A DNA stretch of 64,000 nucleotides from Actinernus sp. WN-2022 (lineage: Eukaryota; Cnidaria; Anthozoa; Actiniaria; Actinernidae), in the NCBI GenBank assembly GCA_030867875.1, contig JAOWCC010000019.1, forward strand, positions 83,170,861 to 83,234,860, read 5' to 3'. Under the pieces are notes generated by a model. The model made no database searches. It had not been told where the DNA came from and saw nothing but the letters and a program-made list of their open reading frames with translations. Below are positions 1 to 9,585 of this stretch, piece by piece (positions within the stretch are counted from its first letter, which is position 1; every line of letters starts with the position of its first letter). The position numbers and the translations under genes are program-made.

Positions 1-1203
1 CCCCTTATCTTAGTCAACCTCCACAAATCTGACCCGATATCGTGATTCGAGACGAGTTGATTTCTGAATTAGATGTCTGGAGTCAAATGTGTTTACCACA
101 TTCTAGTTTTGACACCTTATCTTGATATGGCTGAATAAATCTGACCCAATATCATGTATCAAGACATTGTTTTGACTATATTGCATTCGACCTGCTGGAG
201 CAGAACATTCTTTCCTTTGTCGTTGTCTGTTTGAGTGTGCTAGCTCTGTTTTGCTCTGGTTTGACCATGTTTTGCCATTTACGAAACAAGAATTACAGCA
301 AATTACCAAACGATTCATATTTTTTTTGGGGGGGGGGGGGGGGTCAATCAATGTTACTTTACGAGAATAATAAGGTTGGGAAGAAGTTAAAAGGTAAATA
401 GAATACTGAGGTTTCACGCATCCGCGAGGTAGCCGCGTAATCTGAGAAACCCATTTATTCCACATCGATAACACGGTACGTCATGGACCTATTATGCAAT
501 TTCCCAATAGCGAAATTAAAACATAGGTACATACAACGTACATGAAGCTATTTGCTGACATCTTTAAATCAAATATGTGAAGGAACCAGGATAAACATTT
601 TGCAATTAATAAAACTAAAGACTGAATCGATCCTTATTGCATTATTCTTTACATGGGCTGCCTGTGGACCTTTGCCGCGTGAGCATGGCTGCGAATTTAT
701 CGAAGAAACATTGCTTCTGTGACTTCTGATTTCTAACATTGTAATTCACGTCTCAAAAATCGTCAATAAAGTTATCTTGCTGCTAAATAAACCCACTGTG
801 TGTGTAGCCTATTAATTATTCAAAAGCCTGTTTAAATATCAGTACACCAAATAACGTTTCCGGCGAGATTTCAGCGTTTGAGTTCACTGACCTGTGTTCG
901 CTAGTTTTCGTTCACGAGTCACGTTGACAGTCCACCCGATCAAGTAATATTTTGCCCCAAAGTTTGTCGATTGGCCACATTACCATGTAGTTACAGTAAT
1001 ATGTCAAAGGAGCACTCATTTGAAATATCAGCAAAGAGAATGGCGAGTTATAGGGAGACCAATCCTTTCTCCATGTCAATCGATGTCGCTTCATATCTCG
1101 GCAGGTGAAATATGATTACAATTCTCCTCCTGCCGGGTACCCCACGGTACGACAATACTAACTAATTACTTATCGAAACGTTTGAACTATCTTCTTTAAA
1201 AGC
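1..1203. other. Non-coding stretch, no gene recognised
   Basis: I see no conserved domain or convincing exon on either strand. There is a T/G homopolymer block at about 319-343. By position this should be intron of gene 1, downstream of the BEL/Pao insertion, so the next gene 1 exon should lie left of the window. Confidence 0.5.
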
Positions 1204-1208
1204 CTTAC

Positions 1209-1949
1209 TGTGGCTTGCAGCGACTGTCAAGAAGTTTAGGCAAACAAACTAGCACTTCAGGGCGTGTCGCGGCAGGGATTAGGGACTATTTTACGGATCT
1301 TTTCAGAGTTCGTAGCGAGCAAACCACGGAAACCAGATGCGGCGATTTACGGTGATTTATTGCTAGACTTTCTGATCGAGTATCGAGTGATCGTAAACTG
1401 AAATAAACACAATAACGAATCTCTAAATAACTATACATACAATAGAGCAACCAGCAATCACATGCGTAAAAACTACTGTTTGGCTAACAATAATAGTACA
1501 TGACATTTGATAAAATATATAACGCTAAATACAATCCATGAACCGTAATCAATAATCGTAGCTAACTCACGTTGATAATCCTTTAGATAATGTACTTTAG
1601 CTTAAATGGTCGCTAACTTTGCGTAACATTCGTGGATCCAGGAGTCAGTTTTGGACACATAAATGATATTAAAAACTCGTCGACTAGCGTAGGTTGTACA
1701 ACAATAATTATATGTGCTTAAGCCTATTGTAAAAAGAGTACTTACATATCGGTCCCGCTTGCCAGAGGTTACGTTCTTGCACAAACTTTTAACAATCCAA
1801 TGGTACTCCGATAACCCAACTAAACAACTGGCTAAAAGGACGCTAAACTCGTGCCTTTATACGCGCGTCGTGACGCTGAAAGGTCCGATTACAAAAAACA
1901 AATAAACAAACCTAATCAAATTAGGGGCATTGAACTAGAGTCCTTTACA
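1209..1949 (-). repeat. BEL/Pao 3' LTR (element sense)
   Basis: This 741-bp copy matches 8490-9224 end to end. By eye I find one substitution near the outer end and a 6-bp longer stretch near the inner end (ATTAGGGG against AG before CATTGAAC). Both copies carry the TG...CA termini expected of an LTR. Confidence 0.95.
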
Positions 1950-2071
1950 TGGCTCCCCTGAAATATTCATATTTCACTAATCAAATGTTCATTGTTCAGA
2001 TAACTAACTAATCAAGTGTTCAATTGCTTATACATCTCGAGGCTCCTCGGCCGGGACCTACCACGGTCTCA

Positions 2072-5000
2072 TTACTCAGCAGGCATCAGCAGCACGAGCT
2101 TTTGGATCGGCCGCTCCAAGTACCGCACGGGACCGGTCCGCCTGCCCTTGTTGTCCAAGCAGCTATCCGCAATAGCTACTTGAACTTTGCGAACACTTCC
2201 GTCCGAGCTTGGATAAACGGCTGACACACGCGCGAGTTTCCAGCAGCTTCGCGCTGCGTTCTCATCCTTGATGATGACGACATCGCCGACAATCAGATTC
2301 TTGCGAGGGCGTGTCCACTTCTGCCGCTGTTGAAGACTCAGGAGGAATTCTTTCCTCCAGCGAGTCCAGAATTCGTTTGCCAGATGCTGTACTCGACGCC
2401 AGCGCTTGCGGCAGTACACGTCCGCTGACTGGAAGGCGCCCGGCGGCGACAGCACCACCTTGGACGTCATTGTCAGTAGATGATTTGGCGTTAGCGCAGT
2501 AGGAGACTCTGGATCCGTTAAGTTGTCAACAGTCATGGGTCGACTATTGACGATCGCCTCCGTCTCGCACATAAGAGTCCTGAGTGACTCGTCATCAAGC
2601 TGCGCACCGTTGTCCTGTAGGAGAGCGGAGAGCACACTTCGCACGGTCCTGATCTGGCGCTCCCATACTCCTCCCATGTGACTTGCTGCAGGAACGTTCA
2701 TCTTAAAGTTGATCCAGTCACAGTGATGTTTTAATAGCTCTTTCTTGATCACGACGTGGTCCATCTCCGCTAGTGCTTCCGCGAGTTCTCTGCGAGCGCC
2801 CACGAAGTTCGTCCCCTGGTCACTTCTTAGCTGACGAATCGGGCCGCGTCGACAGATAAACCGCCTGAGCGCATTAATGAATGAGTCGGTCTCCAAGGAC
2901 TTAGCGGTTTCTAAATGGATCGCTCTCGAAGCCATGCACGTGAACAATGCGCCGTAACGCTTGATCTCCTTTCGCCCTTCCTTGATAACGAAAGGACCAA
3001 AGTAATCTACAGCGCAATAAGTGAACGGTGGCACGCACTCTGTACGATCGTCAGGGAGGTCCGCCATCCTTTGCTCTTGCACTGCTCCGCGTAGTTTCTT
3101 GCACGTGACACACGAAGAGATGGTAGTTGTAACGGCCGACGAACCGCCAATTACCCAGAATCCGTTGGAGCGAACCTCGTTGAGGGTCATTCCCTTGCCT
3201 TGATGCTTCACGCTCTCGTGATAGTGCTTGACTATCAGGCCTGTCACATGGGATTTCCTGGGCAGGATCACGGGAAACTTAACTGTTTCGGACAAGTTGG
3301 CCCGTCTTAGTCGTCCTCCGACTCGTAGAATTCCGTTCTCGTCTAGAAACGGATCCAGCTTGTGAAGTGAACTGCTGGTCTTCATAGAAACTCTCCTCCG
3401 AGTAGCGCAATTTCTATCATCGACGTCTCCTTCGAGCCTCTTTAGGGTTTCTATCTCTGTCTTGAAGCAACTCACTTGTACTGTCCTGATAATTGCGCGT
3501 TCAGCTTCTCTAAGATCAGCGACTGTTAACTCTTGCACTTTAGTGTCACAACACGGCTTTCCTTTCACGCGATCTCGGAGCCGTCTGATATAACGCAAAC
3601 ACAAGGCTATTGCACGCTTTGCACGGTACCAGTTAGAGAAGTAACTTAGGTTGTCTTCCAGCATTGTTTCTGTTGCGATGCTCTGCACGCCATTGCTAAC
3701 AGTTGTTGCCAAGGTAACAGATCTCTTGATCTCGGGGTCGTCGTGCTGTAGCTCGGTGTGTCCTCCCTTGCGCGCCTGGACCTCGGTTGGCCATTCGCTT
3801 TCCTTCTCCCACAAAAATGCTGGCCCAGTTATCCACCTGGAATTGGCTAGTTCGTATGTCTTGACTCCACGCGAAGCATCGTCTGCTGGGTTCTCTTTTG
3901 ACTGAACATAGTTCCATTGTTCTATGGATGTATTATCTTGAATATCTTGTACTCGGTTAGCGACGAAAACATGAAATCGTCTGCTCTCATTGCCGATGTA
4001 GCCTAACACCACCTTACTGTCTGTCCAGAAGAATTCCTGATCGACATCACACTCCAGCTCCCGACGCAGCTGCTGACTTATTCGTACTGAACACAAAGCG
4101 GCGGTTAGCTCCAGTCTCGGTATTGTTACAGGCTTTAGCGGCGCTACTCTAGATTTGCCCATAACAAAGGCGCAATGGATCCGTTGGTGATCATTAGTCA
4201 GGCGCAGATAGCTACACTGGCCATAGCCTTTAACACTTGCGTCGGAAAAATGGTGAAGTTCTGCCTTCACAACGGTGCCAAAACCGTCCGGCATGTAGCA
4301 TCTAGGGATTGAGATACGCTCTAGCTGCATTACTTCTGTCCTCCACTTCTCCCATCTTGCCTTCGTTTCTTCAGATATCGGGTCGTCCCAGCCCAAATCA
4401 TGGCGACATAGTTCTTGTAGTATTGACTTCCCTTCTAGCAACAGTGGCGCGACGAATCCAATAGGATCAAATATAGAGCTCACTGTCGAGAGAATTCCCC
4501 TCCTGGTGCACGGCTTATCTTTAAGCACGATGTGAAACTGAAAACAGTCAGACTCTACGCACCACTGGACACCGAGGGTGCGCTCTAAAGGGAGCGAATC
4601 GAAGTCTAAATCTAACTGCTTGACACCATCTGCTCTATCGGACTCTGGTATGGCCTTAATGACTTCTTTACTGTTAGCCACAAACTTGTGCAGATGGAAT
4701 CCTCCATTTCTGCACATCTCTTTCACGTTTTTTATCAGATGCACAGCTTCGGCGACTGACGACACGGACTTAAGACCATCGTCAACATAGAAATCGTTGC
4801 GCACAAAATCGGCGGTTGTGGAATCGAATTCTTTCTCGTTGTCGTCGGCGGTAGTTTTAAGCGCGAAGTTGGCGCAGCCAGGAGATGACGTGGCCCCAAA
4901 CAAATGTACAGTCATTCTGTACCCTTGTGGCTTCTTGCTTGTGTTGCCGTCCTCCCACCAGAGAAAGCGTAGCAGATCTCTGTGCTCCTCGTTTACCCTG

Positions 5001-7435
5001 ACCTGGTGAAACATAGCCTCTATGTCACATGTAAAGGCTATCGGGTTTTGTCTAAACCTGCACAACACACCTGTCAGATTGTTGGTCAAATCTGGGCCTT
5101 GAAGCAAGTGTTTGTTCAGCGAATGGTTCTGGTACTCTGCAGCACAGTCAAACACTACACGGATTTTATTAGGCTTCTTCGGATGATAAACACCGTGATG
5201 TGGAATATACCAGACGTTCCTGCGCACAGCCTCCGATTTACTTTCCACTTGCTGACTGTTAGCTGTAGTCTTCGAGCTTTCATTTTCGATCACTTTCTCT
5301 GCGTAACCGTTCTCAATGACCTTATTCATGAACGCTACATAATCCGCTCTGTATTTCTCGCCGTTCTTAGAGTCAAATCTTCTTCTCAGCTGATTTAGAC
5401 GTCGAAGCGCTACTTCACGATTGTTGGGAAGCTCGATGCGTCCTTCTCTAAGCGGCAAGGGAAGTTCATAATGGCCGTCGTCGCACTTGTGGATCCCTTG
5501 CTCTGCTATCTGCAAGAACCGTCTGTCTTCTTTAGACAGGCCATATGTCGACTTAGCCTTGCGCTCGGTGAAATCAAGCTCGAACATTTGCTTGACAGCA
5601 GATGGACTAATAACTTCCTTTGTATTGCTGCTTATGATGAAACTAAGGCTATCTTGAGTTTCCGGGATGATCTCGCGCGCTACGATGCGATTGCAGGCAG
5701 CCACGATAGGAGTGTTATCGTCTAAGGGGGAGTCCGCCTCGCCAACTGGGCCGACTATGCACCATCCCAGCAGGGTTCTGACTGCATAGGGATCTTCGCT
5801 CTTTCCCCGGATAACTTCTTTAGGCTTGACGGCTTTCGGACAGTTGCAACCAATCAACAGGCCGATTTCAAGGTTCTCCTGATATTCGGGTATCTTGTCT
5901 CTTATTCGTTTCAAATGGGGCCACCGGTCCGCTGCCTCTGGGGTGGGGATCTGATCTCGTCTGGATGGGATGCTGTCTCTCGCGTATGCCTTGGGGAGCT
6001 CTACTTCTGCCTTTCTGTCAGGACGCTGCGCCACTAAACCGTCTATTCTATGCACGGTGATCTCTTCGCGTCCCAACATGGTGCTGAGGCTCAGTCTGGT
6101 CTCTACGCCCTGGATGCCGAGATCACGCTGCACCCTTGTGGTGACGAACGTTGTAACACTGGCATCATCCAGCAGTGCGTACACCTTGACCACATTCTTC
6201 GGATTATCCCTGTGAAAAAGGACAACAGGAACTATTCTAGTGTTAGTAATTTTCCCGGAGTCGCCGACTGAACTGTGTGTTACGCTAGAGGCATTCGAGT
6301 TGGCAGATTCCGCTGCCGGCGAGTCTGCACGAGGTGCCTTTGTGCTGCTGGTGTTTTGACGGGAAAGCTGCGTGTCGTTAGCAGGCTTGTCACTTGCCTT
6401 CCACTTCGGCTTCGAGCCATGTAGGAGGGTGTGGTGGCGTTTTCCGCACTCTTCACATCTTGTTTGTGATTGGCATCTGGCGGAGATGTGACCTCTCTTG
6501 AAACATCGGAAACAAAGATTCTTAGCTCGAATGAGCTCGCTGCGGTCATCCGGCAAACTCTTAAGAAACTTACTACACTTCACGAGAGCGTGTTGACCGT
6601 CACACGAGGGGCATGGCTGGGACTGCGGCACTGCAGGCTGGTTGACAGGGCTCGACGCACTCTGACTACGGTCGGTGGAGGTCACAAATGAACTGGCGTT
6701 AGACTTGTTATTGGCTTGGCCGCTTCTTTGGCTAAAACGTCCTCTTGAACCTCCTGCTGCCATCTTTCTCTCTTTCTTCAAGGCATCAGGTGAGAAAACA
6801 GGGTCATTGGCCAACTCAGCTTCTTCTTTGACAAACTTCACAAATTCGCTGAAGGTTACTGTTTTCTTGGCCTTCACTTGCACATTGTGAGCGTGCCTAC
6901 ACCACTTCACGCCGGAGTATGATGGCAGCTTGGCGCTGCTCTGTAGCAGGGTCTGCGAGGAGTCGAGGTCGCCCATATATCGCATGGTCTTCATTGCCTC
7001 TACACAACGCAAAAGGAAATCGGAAAATTGCTGTAGACCACTACTATCTCCGTCGTTTATTTGCGGCCAGTTTTTTAGGTTAGCCTTGTATGCCTCTGCC
7101 ACATGAACCGGGTTGCCAAAACGCTGGTCCAACAACTTGCGAGCTTCTTGGTATGCGCTGTCAGAGCTCATGGCTAAAAACCCTTTCACCACATCGTTAG
7201 CTTTGCCTCTGGTGTATTTTTCGAGGAAATAAAGTCGATCTCTGTCGGACGGGACGTTTGCAGAAATTATGGAGTCAAAGGTGGTAACGAAGGCTGGATA
7301 GTCAAAGGCATCACCGGAGAAAACAGGTGGCTCCTTAACCGGTAGGTGGCTGGCCCTTTGCTGGTTAATGATTGACGAGCTCAACTCTGGCTGTTTTGAC
7401 TGTAAGCGGACTATTTCTTGCAAGGCTATATTCAT
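2072..7435 (-). CDS. BEL/Pao gag-pol polyprotein (1787 residues)
   Basis: This intact ORF encodes the replication proteins of the retrotransposon. In order: a DUF1759-like gag region (about residues 30-230); cysteine-rich zinc knuckles (about 275-340); an aspartic-protease-like segment around LLDDAS (about 421-426); a Pao-type reverse transcriptase with CDIEAMF (about 803) and YVDD (about 883-886); RNase H acidic residues at about D1065, E1109 and D1139; an integrase with an HHCC zinc region (about 1404-1445) and catalytic residues about D1477, D1539, E1592; and a DUF5641-like tail. The protease motif reads DDAS where DTGS or DSGS is usual, so protease activity is uncertain. It lies in the same frame as the upstream ORF, with one TAA and ten codons between them. 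Confidence 0.95.
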   Translation of the reverse strand: MNIALQEIVRLQSKQPELSSSIINQQRASHLPVKEPPVFSGDAFDYPAFVTTFDSIISANVPSDRDRLYFLEKYTRGKANDVVKGFLAMSSDSAYQEARKLLDQRFGNPVHVAEAYKANLKNWPQINDGDSSGLQQFSDFLLRCVEAMKTMRYMGDLDSSQTLLQSSAKLPSYSGVKWCRHAHNVQVKAKKTVTFSEFVKFVKEEAELANDPVFSPDALKKERKMAAGGSRGRFSQRSGQANNKSNASSFVTSTDRSQSASSPVNQPAVPQSQPCPSCDGQHALVKCSKFLKSLPDDRSELIRAKNLCFRCFKRGHISARCQSQTRCEECGKRHHTLLHGSKPKWKASDKPANDTQLSRQNTSSTKAPRADSPAAESANSNASSVTHSSVGDSGKITNTRIVPVVLFHRDNPKNVVKVYALLDDASVTTFVTTRVQRDLGIQGVETRLSLSTMLGREEITVHRIDGLVAQRPDRKAEVELPKAYARDSIPSRRDQIPTPEAADRWPHLKRIRDKIPEYQENLEIGLLIGCNCPKAVKPKEVIRGKSEDPYAVRTLLGWCIVGPVGEADSPLDDNTPIVAACNRIVAREIIPETQDSLSFIISSNTKEVISPSAVKQMFELDFTERKAKSTYGLSKEDRRFLQIAEQGIHKCDDGHYELPLPLREGRIELPNNREVALRRLNQLRRRFDSKNGEKYRADYVAFMNKVIENGYAEKVIENESSKTTANSQQVESKSEAVRRNVWYIPHHGVYHPKKPNKIRVVFDCAAEYQNHSLNKHLLQGPDLTNNLTGVLCRFRQNPIAFTCDIEAMFHQVRVNEEHRDLLRFLWWEDGNTSKKPQGYRMTVHLFGATSSPGCANFALKTTADDNEKEFDSTTADFVRNDFYVDDGLKSVSSVAEAVHLIKNVKEMCRNGGFHLHKFVANSKEVIKAIPESDRADGVKQLDLDFDSLPLERTLGVQWCVESDCFQFHIVLKDKPCTRRGILSTVSSIFDPIGFVAPLLLEGKSILQELCRHDLGWDDPISEETKARWEKWRTEVMQLERISIPRCYMPDGFGTVVKAELHHFSDASVKGYGQCSYLRLTNDHQRIHCAFVMGKSRVAPLKPVTIPRLELTAALCSVRISQQLRRELECDVDQEFFWTDSKVVLGYIGNESRRFHVFVANRVQDIQDNTSIEQWNYVQSKENPADDASRGVKTYELANSRWITGPAFLWEKESEWPTEVQARKGGHTELQHDDPEIKRSVTLATTVSNGVQSIATETMLEDNLSYFSNWYRAKRAIALCLRYIRRLRDRVKGKPCCDTKVQELTVADLREAERAIIRTVQVSCFKTEIETLKRLEGDVDDRNCATRRRVSMKTSSSLHKLDPFLDENGILRVGGRLRRANLSETVKFPVILPRKSHVTGLIVKHYHESVKHQGKGMTLNEVRSNGFWVIGGSSAVTTTISSCVTCKKLRGAVQEQRMADLPDDRTECVPPFTYCAVDYFGPFVIKEGRKEIKRYGALFTCMASRAIHLETAKSLETDSFINALRRFICRRGPIRQLRSDQGTNFVGARRELAEALAEMDHVVIKKELLKHHCDWINFKMNVPAASHMGGVWERQIRTVRSVLSALLQDNGAQLDDESLRTLMCETEAIVNSRPMTVDNLTDPESPTALTPNHLLTMTSKVVLSPPGAFQSADVYCRKRWRRVQHLANEFWTRWRKEFLLSLQQRQKWTRPRKNLIVGDVVIIKDENAARSCWKLARVSAVYPSSDGSVRKVQVAIADSCLDNKGRRTGPVRYLERPIQKLVLLMPAE

Positions 7436-7465
7436 ATCTGAATATTGACTTCGTTGCGCGACAGG

Positions 7466-8404
7466 TTAATGCTTCAAAGGCTCTGGAGCAAATGGAGGAA
7501 GCTTAGGGACGAAAGAAGGAGCATTTGGATCGATAGAGAAACCTATCTCCTGTTTTACAGAGACTGTACTTCTCTCTCGTTTGTTCTCCTGTTTAGCGGT
7601 TTCGGCATTTGTGTCCGGTTCTATCTCGTGCTTGACACCTTTGACCTCTTTATCACCTAACCTATTTGATTCATCAAAAAAATTCTTTATTGCAATTTCT
7701 TCAGCGTTTGCGATAGCGATCTCCTTTTCTAACTGCAATCGCCTGAGTTCCTTGTCCCTTTCTAAAAACTCCATTTCCGCCTTCAACTTCGCAGCCTTAG
7801 CTGCTGCCCCGACTAAAACCAGAGATAGATGCCTAGAGGAGGACGAGCTAACCTTGGACGTTTCAGATTTTCTAGACCTGTTACTTAACCTCTCGGATCG
7901 TGCCTGGTAGGACCTCCTTTCTAGTGCTTGGATCCGTTCACTAACTCTAATTCTACAATCGTTGTATTCGCGGTCACGAATGTCAAACCATCGATACGAA
8001 ACCTCTCGCTCGTAATCAGTTTCTAACATTTCGTCGTAGCCTTGTTGCACTTCATTACACTCATCTTTTAGCGTGTCTAACTGATCCCTTTTCGCCTCTA
8101 AATGTTCTACATCCGTTTCCGGCGAATCACGCAACGCATTAATTCGTTCAATTTGTTCCTTCAGTCTCCTAAAGGCTGACCTTCTATTATTGTACTTTAT
8201 CTGTAACTGAAACAGCCTTCCCTTATCGGTCATTTTTCTTCTGCGTCCGGAGGTTTTCCAACTTTCGATGGCTGGTTCAATGCCTGTCACGCTCTTCGGC
8301 GGCGCACGTGCTTCAAAGGCGGCGTCGGAAATTGGATCAACAGTGAGGTTTCGAAGGTATGTGAAGTCATCTGGCGCAGTGTCAATACTCATCGTTTTCC
8401 ACAA
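7466..8404 (-). CDS. BEL/Pao N-terminal gag-like coiled-coil ORF (312 residues)
   Basis: The product is highly charged and largely helical, with Lys/Glu/Arg-rich coiled-coil stretches at about residues 60-150 and 205-245. No catalytic motif is visible. It lies between the 5' LTR and the gag-pol ORF, in the same reading frame, and ends at a single TAA. BEL/Pao elements usually have one continuous gag-pol frame, so the stop is either a recent nonsense change or a readthrough site; the sequence cannot decide. Its role, presumably capsid assembly, is inferred from position. Confidence 0.8.
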   Translation of the reverse strand: MWKTMSIDTAPDDFTYLRNLTVDPISDAAFEARAPPKSVTGIEPAIESWKTSGRRRKMTDKGRLFQLQIKYNNRRSAFRRLKEQIERINALRDSPETDVEHLEAKRDQLDTLKDECNEVQQGYDEMLETDYEREVSYRWFDIRDREYNDCRIRVSERIQALERRSYQARSERLSNRSRKSETSKVSSSSSRHLSLVLVGAAAKAAKLKAEMEFLERDKELRRLQLEKEIAIANAEEIAIKNFFDESNRLGDKEVKGVKHEIEPDTNAETAKQENKRERSTVSVKQEIGFSIDPNAPSFVPKLPPFAPEPLKH

Positions 8405-8489
8405 ATACGAATAAGTTAAAACACTCTTAGCAGTTCTAGTCAGGCTTCAACGAAAATCAGTTCATAACCAATGGCTGACGATATTTTAC

Positions 8490-9224
8490 TGTGGCTTGCA
8501 GCGACTGTCAAGAAGTTTAGGCAAACAAACTAGCACTTCATGGCGTGTCGCGGCAGGGATTAGGGACTATTTTACGGATCTTTTCAGAGTTCGTAGCGAG
8601 CAAACCACGGAAACCAGATGCGGCGATTTACGGTGATTTATTGCTAGACTTTCTGATCGAGTATCGAGTGATCGTAAACTGAAATAAACACAATAACGAA
8701 TCTCTAAATAACTATACATACAATAGAGCAACCAGCAATCACATGCGTAAAAACTACTGTTTGGCTAACAATAATAGTACATGACATTTGATAAAATATA
8801 TAACGCTAAATACAATCCATGAACCGTAATCAATAATCGTAGCTAACTCACGTTGATAATCCTTTAGATAATGTACTTTAGCTTAAATGGTCGCTAACTT
8901 TGCGTAACATTCGTGGATCCAGGAGTCAGTTTTGGACACATAAATGATATTAAAAACTCGTCGACTAGCGTAGGTTGTACAACAATAATTATATGTGCTT
9001 AAGCCTATTGTAAAAAGAGTACTTACATATCGGTCCCGCTTGCCAGAGGTTACGTTCTTGCACAAACTTTTAACAATCCAATGGTACTCCGATAACCCAA
9101 CTAAACAACTGGCTAAAAGGACGCTAAACTCGTGCCTTTATACGCGCGTCGTGACGCTGAAAGGTCCGATTACAAAAAACAAATAAACAAACCTAATCAA
9201 AGCATTGAACTAGAGTCCTTTACA
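8490..9224 (-). repeat. BEL/Pao 5' LTR (element sense)
   Basis: This is the 735-bp partner of the LTR at 1209-1949 and holds the element's promoter by position. The sequence next to it (8405-8489) is the untranslated leader with the primer-binding site. I could not match that site to a specific tRNA by eye. Confidence 0.95.
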
Positions 9225-9229
9225 CTTAC

Positions 9230-9585
9230 TTTTGACAGAAGCTAACAACTGCTGGCGCTTTTACCTTTTTAGCTTAAAACAAAAGCATTGATGCAGATAC
9301 TTACAGTATTGTTATCACTTGGCCAAACCACCCTACCCCCTGTAAGTACAATTTTGACCGCAAATACCGTACGATATAGCCAGATTCAGAAATGCAAATA
9401 GCTTCAAAAAAGAAATACAGAGCCGAATTTACGACTCGGGCAATCCCGGCCCGAGTAATTAGCGATCTAAAAGTCTTGAGATGGGAGTTGCATTTGGAAA
9501 CCATTTCTAAATACTCGTCATGGTCATTTTTTCAACTGTGTCCACCTTATGAATTATTAATGAATTTGAGAAAATATAATCTCAC
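9230..9585 (-). other. Intron of gene 1 flanking the BEL/Pao insertion
   Basis: No coding signal is seen. The intron opens with a GTGAG donor at 9585 on the minus strand, directly after gene 1 exon 4. Confidence 0.6.

Larger units (their letters stand above)
1204..9229 (-). mobile_element. Full-length BEL/Pao LTR retrotransposon
   Basis: Two near-identical LTRs (1209-1949 and 8490-9224) flank two ORFs read on the minus strand. The element is bounded by a perfect 5-bp target duplication CTTAC at 1204-1208 and 9225-9229. Each LTR begins TG and ends CA as written on the plus strand. Just inside the 3' LTR (sense orientation) a short purine-rich stretch, AGGGGAG, is a plausible polypurine tract. 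The internal region encodes a coiled-coil gag-like ORF and a gag-pol ORF with the BEL/Pao domain order protease, RT, RNase H, integrase. It sits in an intron of gene 1 in the same transcriptional sense. Near-identical LTRs indicate a very recent insertion. Confidence 0.96.

Noticed and set aside
2311..6890. Plus-strand ORFs over the retrotransposon
   Set aside because: Antisense shadows of the long pol ORF.
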